Below are positions 1-4,033 of a stretch of DNA of 6,284 nucleotides, one piece after another (positions within the stretch are counted from its first letter, which is position 1; each line of letters starts with the position of its first letter). The DNA is from Clostridia bacterium (GTDB taxonomy: Bacteria > Bacillota_A > Clostridia > Oscillospirales > Acutalibacteraceae). A program made the translations under genes and the position numbers. Below the pieces are notes generated by a model that was not told the DNA's origin, searched no databases, and saw nothing but the letters and a program-made list of their open reading frames with translations. Location: positions 1-6,284 of the forward strand of contig JAFPCJ010000117.1 of NCBI GenBank assembly GCA_017423885.1. Direction: 5' to 3'.

Positions 1-107
1 GGATGTTCCTCTTTGCGATTGGTTTCTGATGCCACAATCGACGCCAATGTCGCCACTTCCACGGGGGTCATACCCAGTTTACAGCACAAATACGCGCTTG
101 TCAACAT
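1..107 (-). pseudogene. mltG: MltG-like endolytic murein transglycosylase fragment, N-terminally truncated and cut by the window edge
   Basis: Read on the minus strand from an ATG at 107, the frame stays open to the left edge and includes KLGMTPVEVATLASIVASET followed by NRKEEH. This matches the MltG/YceG core, where a 'LGLTP-EV-TLASIVekET..eErP' segment precedes 'IAGVYINRL'. MltG is an inner-membrane lytic transglycosylase that cuts nascent peptidoglycan. In full-length proteins this segment lies in the middle of the chain, after a membrane anchor and LysM-like part; here only about 9 unrelated residues precede it, so the gene looks truncated. The frame stays open upstream to a stop near 192, but that part does not resemble MltG. 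The ASIV-A-S-E-T version lacks the first Glu of the 'ASIVEKET' motif known from E. coli. The style resembles Bacteroidetes MltG more than clostridial MltG (from memory). It could be a remnant, a transferred piece or an assembly join. Confidence 0.5.
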
Positions 108-112
108 TAAAC

Positions 113-141
113 TTGTAATTTGCCGGTAATTTTGATATAAT
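113..141 (+). promoter_or_regulatory. Extended -10 promoter for the GtrA-family gene
   Basis: TTGTAA at 113-118 and TATAAT at 136-141 are separated by 17 bp, and a TG dinucleotide at 133-134 gives an extended -10. Transcription should begin near 148, leaving a leader of about 35 bases before the TTG start at 183. The promoter lies just upstream of the mltG-like fragment on the other strand. Confidence 0.75.
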
Positions 142-182
142 AAACCTATGAAGAAAAAATCGGGTTCTATGGGGGTGGCGTA

Positions 183-587
183 TTGGCCATTTTAAAAAGG
201 CTTAAGGATTTCTTTCTTAATGAAAAATTTCTGAAATACTGTCTGCTCGGCATCGTAAATACCCTCAACACAGCTTGGATATCCTCGGTATTAAGCTTAT
301 GCTTACAGCAGAATATCGCGGCGGGTATAGGCTATGTTGCTTCACTTACGATAGCCTATTTGATCAACAGCAACTTTGTCTTCCGCCATCCCATGAGGTT
401 CAGCGGTTACGTGCTGTTTTTGCTGACCTATATACCTAACTTCCTTATATATATGTCGGTCACATTTGTTACCATTAATATTATTGATCTTCGGCAGTTC
501 TGGGCTACTGTGCTGGCGGCGATTGCAGGGGTTCCCGTTACCTTTACGCTCATGAAGCTTATAACCTTTAAAAAACCTACGAAATAA
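183..587 (+). CDS. GtrA-family small membrane protein
   Basis: This 134-residue, very hydrophobic protein fits the GtrA family (PF04138), small four-helix membrane proteins linked to moving lipid-linked sugars across the membrane or to surface polysaccharide modification. Four membrane segments are visible at about residues 16-40, 46-66, 74-97 and 106-128. Family hallmarks are the 'FLKYCLLGIVNTL' opening, 'AYLINSNFVFR' after helix 2 and the end 'VPVTFTLMKLITF'. The length is normal for the family. The start is TTG at 183: there is no earlier in-frame start, the next Met (residue 71) would remove two helices, and GGGGGTGG at 171-178 is the ribosome site. It has its own promoter and terminator, so it is a single-gene unit. 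No glycosyltransferase partner lies beside it, so the substrate is unknown. Confidence 0.85.
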   Translation: MAILKRLKDFFLNEKFLKYCLLGIVNTLNTAWISSVLSLCLQQNIAAGIGYVASLTIAYLINSNFVFRHPMRFSGYVLFLLTYIPNFLIYMSVTFVTINIIDLRQFWATVLAAIAGVPVTFTLMKLITFKKPTK

Positions 588-603
588 TATATTTATAATA
601 CCG

Positions 604-639
604 TGCGGTGGGAAATTTGAACTCCTGCCGCATTTTTTT
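604..639 (+). terminator. Rho-independent terminator of the GtrA-family gene
   Basis: In plus-strand RNA, 604-613 pairs with 623-632 as a 10-bp stem including two adjacent G-U pairs (TGCGGTGGGA with TCCTGCCGCA), with a 9-base loop and seven T at 633-639. On the opposite strand the wobble pairs become A-C mismatches, so the hairpin serves the plus direction. The T-tract runs directly into the left end of the insertion sequence (GAGTTTCCCC from 640). Confidence 0.75.
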
Positions 640-655
640 GAGTTTCCCCATTTTT
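634..655 (+). repeat. Left terminal inverted repeat of the insertion sequence
   Basis: These 22 bases are an exact reverse complement of 2069-2090. The transposase stop codon (TAA, read on the minus strand at 656-658) begins immediately inside the repeat, so the element is very compact at this end. Confidence 0.88.
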
Positions 656-1921
656 TTAAGCAGAAGGTTGGTATTCAAATATGGAAAGCTGAAGTTGAGG
701 CGGTTTTGGTGAATTAAATAGCATATGATTTATGCCCTGCTTGTATTTTGCAAGTACAACAAATAAACCGTCGGCAACGGCATAGAAAATGAACTTATTT
801 GTCCCGAAAATGCGTTTTGAGCATTCAATCAACTGCATTACGGTAATTCGTTCTTCGCACTTTTCACTGACGAAACCTATATATCCCACCGCTATCGTTA
901 TAAGCAATTCTAAATTTCGGATTGAATTAAGCGATCTGACACGCATATCCTCAAGATTAAACTGTTGCTTCTTGAAACGGTAATATTCCTCGATTTTCCA
1001 ACGCATAAGATATACCTTTACTACGGCTACGCTTAAACGCTTATCATCGCTTTTTAAATTTGTTATTAACATCATCGGTACATTTCCAAAACCGTAGCAT
1101 ACCACTAAATTTAAATCATCCTGCGGTCTGCACGGTAATTTTATTGGTATGACAGAAATCTTGCAATCGGTGCATATACCGTTCTTTTGGGTGAATTTAA
1201 GACTGTATTTCCCTTTAAATTTCTGTGCGAGTTTTAAGATATTTATTTTCTCCCCTTGGTAGAGGACATCTCTGTTCTTTTTTGCCCTAATTACAAAATT
1301 TTCCTTATGCGACAAAAGGTATTTGTAATATTGATTATAGTCAAAGCCTCTGTCGAAAGTACGGATATTGCTTTTTTTGAAATGCTTACTCAAAAACCTC
1401 AATCCGTTCAGTACTTCTTCATCTTCGCTGACAAAGCCCTCTTCTTCGCTCGTAAAGATCTTGGTATATACCGGGATAGGCAGCTTTCTATCGGCTGTCA
1501 ATGCGGTTATCCCTAATGTATGGTAGCCTTTGCGATATTCCCCGGTACTGCCGTCACGAACCGAAGCTATTCCCTCCATCTTGGTTGCACAATTTTTTGT
1601 AATATCTCCACCGTCTATAACTAAAATGCTTTTATCCCCTATAATACCTTTTATGGTATTGAGATAATTTTCAAAAAGTTTTCCACCGTTTTCAAACGAT
1701 TTCAGATTTCTCGAAAGTCTTTCAATCACTTTTTTCAGGGTCGCTTTTTCATCCAAGCTTCTTGCTATGCAGGATAGCTTGCTTTCCTGACAGCTTAAAA
1801 TTCCAAAAAGCATTTGTGTAATGAATTTTTGAAGCGGTTTTGAAAAATCTTTTGAAATTTTTTCAGTAAATCTTAAAATTCCTCTTTTCAAATTGTGGTT
1901 AAGTGTGGTATACTGTGTCAT
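656..1921 (-). CDS. IS4-family DDE transposase
   Basis: This 421-residue protein is the transposase of the surrounding element; it cuts and joins the element ends as an RNase H-fold DDE enzyme (PF01609 type). Catalytic candidates are D103 in 'LVIDGGD', D190 in 'RTFDRGFD' and E311. The E311 region carries the exact IS4 signature Y-x2-R-x3-E-x6-K as Y304, R307, E311 and K318 in 'YLMRWKIEEYYRFKK'. A beta-rich insertion typical of IS4 enzymes would fit between D190 and E311. The basic, helical N-terminal 90 residues probably bind the terminal repeats. The start is ATG at 1921, preceded on the minus strand by GAAAGGGTC as ribosome site. The frame is undisturbed and of usual length. The ribosome site and start lie within a strong RNA hairpin, described separately. 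Confidence 0.92.
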   Translation of the reverse strand: MTQYTTLNHNLKRGILRFTEKISKDFSKPLQKFITQMLFGILSCQESKLSCIARSLDEKATLKKVIERLSRNLKSFENGGKLFENYLNTIKGIIGDKSILVIDGGDITKNCATKMEGIASVRDGSTGEYRKGYHTLGITALTADRKLPIPVYTKIFTSEEEGFVSEDEEVLNGLRFLSKHFKKSNIRTFDRGFDYNQYYKYLLSHKENFVIRAKKNRDVLYQGEKINILKLAQKFKGKYSLKFTQKNGICTDCKISVIPIKLPCRPQDDLNLVVCYGFGNVPMMLITNLKSDDKRLSVAVVKVYLMRWKIEEYYRFKKQQFNLEDMRVRSLNSIRNLELLITIAVGYIGFVSEKCEERITVMQLIECSKRIFGTNKFIFYAVADGLFVVLAKYKQGINHMLFNSPKPPQLQLSIFEYQPSA

Positions 1922-1993
1922 GGTGCAAGACCCTTTCTTGGTATTTGTTTTGGCGTAATTACATTATACCATTTTTGAAAGGATTTTGCACCA
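1921..1993 (-). repeat. Imperfect inverted repeat enclosing transposase promoter, ribosome site and start codon
   Basis: Bases 1921-1937 and 1977-1993 are inverted copies matching at 15 of 17 positions. A further 6-bp pair (TGGTAT at 1939-1944, ATACCA at 1966-1971) extends the stem inward. RNA that reads in from outside the element would fold so that GAAAGGG and the A of the start codon are paired. RNA starting at the internal promoter (near 1956) lacks the distal arm and stays open. IS10 and IS50 use this kind of read-through protection. The distal arm also covers the expected -35 position, so a protein operator is an alternative. Confidence 0.7.
1963..1971 (-). promoter_or_regulatory. Extended -10 promoter of the transposase gene
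   Basis: The minus strand reads TGGTATAAT: a perfect TATAAT at 1968-1963 preceded by TG one base away. No good -35 hexamer is seen at 16-18 bp (the best is GTGCAA), consistent with a weak promoter that depends on the extended -10. The start point would be near 1956, inside the loop of the large inverted repeat. Confidence 0.6.
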
Positions 1994-2068
1994 CTTTTAT
2001 ACCTAAAATTTCATTTTAAAACCACGCTAAACGCCCTTGTTTACTGGGTTTATTCACCTTTACTCGTT

Positions 2069-2090
2069 AAAAATGGGGAAACTCAAAAAA
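2069..2090 (-). repeat. Right terminal inverted repeat of the insertion sequence
   Basis: Exact reverse complement of 634-655. About 75 non-coding bases (1994-2068) separate it from the regulatory hairpin of the transposase gene. Its outer six A at 2085-2090 also serve, on the minus strand, as the T-tract of the neighbouring lipoprotein gene's terminator. Confidence 0.88.
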
Positions 2091-2110
2091 GACTTTTATC
2101 CGCTAAAAGT
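2085..2110 (-). terminator. Terminator of the PepSY lipoprotein gene
   Basis: Read on the minus strand, ACTTTTA (2110-2104) and TAAAAGT (2098-2092) form a 7-bp stem around the loop GCGGA, followed by C and six T (2090-2085). It lies 16 bases after the stop codon of the lipoprotein gene. The stem is AT-rich and short, so termination may be partial. The T-tract is shared with the right end of the insertion sequence. Confidence 0.6.
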
Positions 2111-2126
2111 TTTAAGTTGAGAAGCG

Positions 2127-2447
2127 TTAGTCATCTCTTTCGCGCTCAACCGCAGTAATATTACCGGTCTTAGTATCAACGTCATAAGAATATTCTACGC
2201 CCTTATGCTCAAAATCTATCTCCCATACCGCTTGACCGCGCTCGGTATCAAGCTCGATATCAAGGTCGCGTACCTCTGATTCGGTAAGCCCTGCCTTGTT
2301 GAGGGCTGTTTCAAGGGCTTTTTCGCGGGTGACGGCAACGGAGGACGGAGAGTTTTGCTGATCTGCACCGCCTTTTTGAGCATTTCCACATGCCGAAAGC
2401 GATAAGACTAAAAGAAGAACGATAAACAGAACTGATAATTTTTTCAT
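2127..2447 (-). CDS. Small PepSY-domain lipoprotein
   Basis: The predicted product has 106 residues. Residues 1-20 are a lipoprotein signal: MKK, then a hydrophobic stretch, then the lipobox L17-S18-A19-C20, so the mature protein should be anchored through Cys20 to the outer face of the membrane. A Gly/Gln/Ser-rich linker to about residue 38 is followed by one PepSY-like domain (residues 40-103: 'TREKALETALNKAG', 'WEIDFEHKGVEYSYDVDTKTGNI'). PepSY domains often inhibit or sense extracytoplasmic enzymes; the partner here is unknown. The frame is open to an ATG at 2483 and has another ATG at 2459. I prefer 2447 because it gives a canonical signal peptide, although the GGAAAGG ribosome-like site is then 13 bases away. 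It is transcribed alone between two terminators. Confidence 0.8.
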   Translation of the reverse strand: MKKLSVLFIVLLLVLSLSACGNAQKGGADQQNSPSSVAVTREKALETALNKAGLTESEVRDLDIELDTERGQAVWEIDFEHKGVEYSYDVDTKTGNITAVERERDD

Positions 2448-2468
2448 AGTATTTACCATACCTTTCCG

Positions 2469-2485
2469 AGATGCAAAATGCATCT
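2469..2485. promoter_or_regulatory. 17-base palindrome upstream of the lipoprotein gene
   Basis: AGATGCA, three bases, TGCATCT: a perfect 7-3-7 inverted repeat just upstream of the ribosome-like site and preferred start of the lipoprotein gene. It could be an operator or a leader RNA hairpin. It overlaps the first ATG (2483), another reason to doubt that start. No convincing promoter hexamers are seen upstream in the AT-rich stretch 2487-2524. Confidence 0.4.
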
Positions 2486-2524
2486 GCTTGTAATAATGTA
2501 TTTCTGTTTTTATTTTATAAAAAA

Positions 2525-2546
2525 GAGGGGTGAATATTCACCCCTC
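2525..2546 (-). terminator. Rho-independent terminator of the perR-rubrerythrin operon
   Basis: A perfect 22-bp palindrome (arms GAGGGGTGAAT and ATTCACCCCTC) lies 10 bases after the rubrerythrin stop codon. On the minus strand it is followed by six T (2524-2519). The plus strand has no T-run after it, so it works in the minus direction. Confidence 0.88.
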
Positions 2547-2556
2547 CAAAAACCAC

Positions 2557-3099
2557 TTATTTGAAATAACGGTTGAGGAGTCCCTCAAATGCTTTGCCGT
2601 GGCGAGCCTCGTCGCGTGCCATTTCATGAACGGTGTCATGGATAGCGTCAAGACCGAGCTCCTTTGCAAGCTTTGCAAGCTCGAACTTGCCGAGAGTTGC
2701 GCCGTTTTCTGCATCAACGCGGACACGCAGGTTTTCCTTGGTGCTCTCGCTTACTACTTCGCCGAGAAGCTCTGCAAATTTTGCAGCATGCTCTGCCTCT
2801 TCAAGAGCTGCCTTTTCCCAGTAAAGACCGATTTCGGGATAACCCTCGCGATGAGCGGCGCGGCTCATTGCAAGATACATACCTACTTCACAGCACTCGC
2901 CGTTGAAGTTCTCACGAAGACCCTCGATAATGCGCTCGTCTACGCCCTTTGCAATTCCGATAACATGCTCGGCTGCCCAAGACTTTTCAGCGGACTGCTC
3001 CTGGAACTTAGAAGCGGGAGCGTGGCAGATGGGGCACTCATTGGGAGCGGCATCTCCTTCGTGGGTATAGCCGCAGATCAAACATACATACTTTTTCAT
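2557..3099 (-). CDS. rbr: Rubrerythrin with N-terminal rubredoxin domain (reverse rubrerythrin type)
   Basis: This 180-residue cytoplasmic non-haem iron protein reduces hydrogen peroxide to water in anaerobes. Residues 1-35 form a rubredoxin-type centre with C6-x2-C9-G and C22-P-x-C25. Residues 40-180 form the ferritin-like di-iron helix bundle, with candidate ligands E68/E71, 'EEAEHA' (E100/E101, H104), E131 in 'AENGAT' and 'EMARDEARH' (E164, H167). Classic rubrerythrins carry the rubredoxin domain at the C-terminus; the order here is reversed, as in the PerR-controlled clostridial protein. The start is ATG at 3099, with GGAGG 8 bases upstream; the frame is open to 3138, but that extension overlaps the perR stop region and lacks a site. 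It lies 35 bases after perR on the same strand and is probably co-transcribed and de-repressed by peroxide. It ends at a strong terminator. Confidence 0.95.
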   Translation of the reverse strand: MKKYVCLICGYTHEGDAAPNECPICHAPASKFQEQSAEKSWAAEHVIGIAKGVDERIIEGLRENFNGECCEVGMYLAMSRAAHREGYPEIGLYWEKAALEEAEHAAKFAELLGEVVSESTKENLRVRVDAENGATLGKFELAKLAKELGLDAIHDTVHEMARDEARHGKAFEGLLNRYFK

Positions 3100-3134
3100 T
3101 TTATTTTCCTCCAAAATTTTTTTTAATTTTTTAA

Positions 3135-3509
3135 TCATAACTTATTACATTCGGCGCAAACACCGTATACAACGTACACCTCGCTGTCAGGCACAAATCC
3201 TGCCTTTGAAGCGGCTTTTATCGGAGCGTCGCTTGTAAGCGGCGCATCTGCGATATTTCCGCATTTTCTGCAGTGCAGGTGAATGTGCGGGCGTTTGTCA
3301 CCGTCGAAATGCTCTGACCCATCCCCGACAGTAATACCGAGAATATCGCCGCTGTCGCTCAATGCCGCAAGATTGCGGTACACCGTGCCCAGACTGATAT
3401 TCGGTATTTCCTGCCGCACCATTTCATATACTTGACGGGCGGTGGGGTGAGTATCGGTCGAGCATAAGACTCGCTTGATAGCTTCTCGCTGTCTTGAATA
3501 GTTTTTCAT
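3135..3509 (-). CDS. perR: PerR, peroxide-sensing Fur-family repressor
   Basis: This 124-residue Fur-family regulator has a winged helix (about 1-67) followed by a metal-binding dimerisation domain. All PerR metal ligands can be aligned with B. subtilis PerR: H21 ('THPTARQVY'), D69, H75, H77 ('[14 protein letters not shown]') and D88 ('CGNIADA') for the Fe/Mn sensing site, and C80, C83, C118, C121 for structural zinc. The Asp at the D88 position, rather than Glu, is what sets PerR apart from Fur. In this family, peroxide oxidises the iron-ligating histidines and releases DNA. The start is ATG at 3509 with AAAGGAG 5 bases upstream; the GTG at 3515 overlaps that site. It is first gene of a two-gene operon with rubrerythrin and probably autoregulated through the palindrome at its promoter. 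Confidence 0.93.
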   Translation of the reverse strand: MKNYSRQREAIKRVLCSTDTHPTARQVYEMVRQEIPNISLGTVYRNLAALSDSGDILGITVGDGSEHFDGDKRPHIHLHCRKCGNIADAPLTSDAPIKAASKAGFVPDSEVYVVYGVCAECNKL

Positions 3510-3530
3510 AAGCACTCCTTTCTGTAAAAT

Positions 3531-3545
3531 CAGTAATGATTACTG
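3531..3545. promoter_or_regulatory. PerR-box-like operator
   Basis: CAGTAATGATTACTG is a perfect 7-1-7 palindrome, the same geometry as the PerR/Fur-family box (TTATAATnATTATAA in B. subtilis), with the AAT-n-ATT centre kept. It lies at the predicted transcription start of perR (near 3544), where bound PerR would block initiation. Confidence 0.75.
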
Positions 3546-3550
3546 TTTTT

Positions 3551-3578
3551 ATTATACATGAAAATTCTTATTTGTCAA
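3551..3578 (-). promoter_or_regulatory. Consensus SigA promoter of perR-rbr
   Basis: On the minus strand TTGACA (3578-3573) and TATAAT (3556-3551) are both perfect consensus hexamers with a 16-bp spacer. The A/T-tracts upstream (about 3580-3620) could act as an UP element. A start near 3544 leaves a 35-base leader. Confidence 0.88.
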
Positions 3579-3663
3579 TACTTTTTTTTAAAATTTTTTT
3601 ATTTTTTTTAAAAACTTCAAAAAGGACTTTTCATTTGGTGTCGAATGTTATATTATATATATG

Positions 3664-3669
3664 TATAAT
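3664..3669 (+). promoter_or_regulatory. Possible -10 of the zapA operon
   Basis: TATAAT at 3664-3669 lies in an AT-rich stretch (3646-3669) that also holds other TATATT/TATATA candidates. No clear -35 is found at 16-18 bp (TTGGTG at 3635-3640 would suit a TATATG at 3658-3663). If 3664-3669 is used, the leader is only about 15 bases. A promoter must lie here, because the upstream gene is divergent; which hexamer is used is uncertain. Confidence 0.4.
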
Positions 3670-3691
3670 GACGGAAAAAGGGTGAAAACGC

Positions 3692-4033
3692 ATGGCGAAT
3701 AAGATAAGATTTACCGTAGGCGGTATAGGCTATTCTGTTATGAGCGAGGACAGCGAGGAGTATATCCGCGCGTTGGGTCGCGAGCTTGAGCTGAAAATGG
3801 ACCGGCTTGCGAAACAAAATCCTTTTCTTTCTACCACGATGGTAGCAGTCCTTGCGGCGATGGACGCTGCGGATGCTCAAAAGAAGGCGGAGCAAAGCTG
3901 TGAAGAGCTTCGCAGAGAATTGAGAGATATGACCGAAAGATGCGCTATTGCGCGCAGCGAGGCTGACCGTCTTGCAAGAGAATTGAATGATGCCGCATAC
4001 TTTGATGCGGAAAGTCAGGAGCGAGAATTTTGA
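3692..4033 (+). CDS. zapA: Cell division protein ZapA
   Basis: This 113-residue cytoplasmic protein binds FtsZ and promotes bundling of FtsZ filaments at the division ring; it is not essential in species tested. Residues 1-60 match the ZapA domain ('NKIRFTVGGIGYSV', 'DSEEYIRALGRELELKMDRL', 'MVAVLAAMDAADA'). Residues 63-105 are a charged Glu/Arg-rich coiled coil, as expected for ZapA dimerisation. The start is ATG at 3692 with AAAGGGTG about 8 bases upstream. Its stop codon (TGA, 4031-4033) overlaps the start of the next gene, so the two are translationally coupled. It is divergent from perR across a 180-base regulatory gap. The zapA-U32 pairing recurs in Clostridia, to my knowledge. Confidence 0.9.
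   Translation: MANKIRFTVGGIGYSVMSEDSEEYIRALGRELELKMDRLAKQNPFLSTTMVAVLAAMDAADAQKKAEQSCEELRRELRDMTERCAIARSEADRLARELNDAAYFDAESQEREF

Larger units (their letters stand above)
634..2090 (-). mobile_element. Complete IS4-family insertion sequence, about 1.45 kb
   Basis: A single DDE transposase gene is enclosed by perfect 22-bp terminal inverted repeats at 634-655 and 2069-2090 (TTTTTTGAGTTTCCCC, then ATTTTT inward). The core repeat that starts at the G is 16 bp (640-655 and 2069-2084); the six outer T/A may belong either to the element or to flanking terminator T-tracts. Element size, single-gene layout and the transposase Y-R-E-K signature fit the IS4 family; the subgroup is not assigned. No direct target duplication is visible at either choice of boundary. 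The transposase frame is intact, so the element may still be active. It lies between two convergent single-gene units and breaks no coding sequence. Confidence 0.88.

Noticed and set aside
148..195. 15-codon leader peptide starting at ATG 148, overlapping the gtrA start
   Set aside because: It would start at or next to the predicted transcription start with no ribosome site, and nothing in its sequence resembles an attenuator peptide.
1994..2068. Possible small RNA or hairpin in the leader between the right IS end and the transposase promoter (GCCC/GGGT pairing near 2033-2050)
   Set aside because: Only short, bulged pairing is seen, with no terminator or promoter to support an RNA gene.
625..2100. 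Target-site duplication of the insertion sequence
   Set aside because: Flanks were compared with the element taken as 640-2084, as 634-2090 and at intermediate boundaries; no direct repeat appears.
2530..3126. 198-codon plus-strand open frame
   Set aside because: It is antisense to rubrerythrin, which has clear domains and a ribosome site; its translation resembles no protein family.
3580..3620. Long T-runs as a terminator
   Set aside because: No GC-containing stem precedes them. They lie upstream of the perR -35 and fit an UP element or a divergent promoter spacer better.
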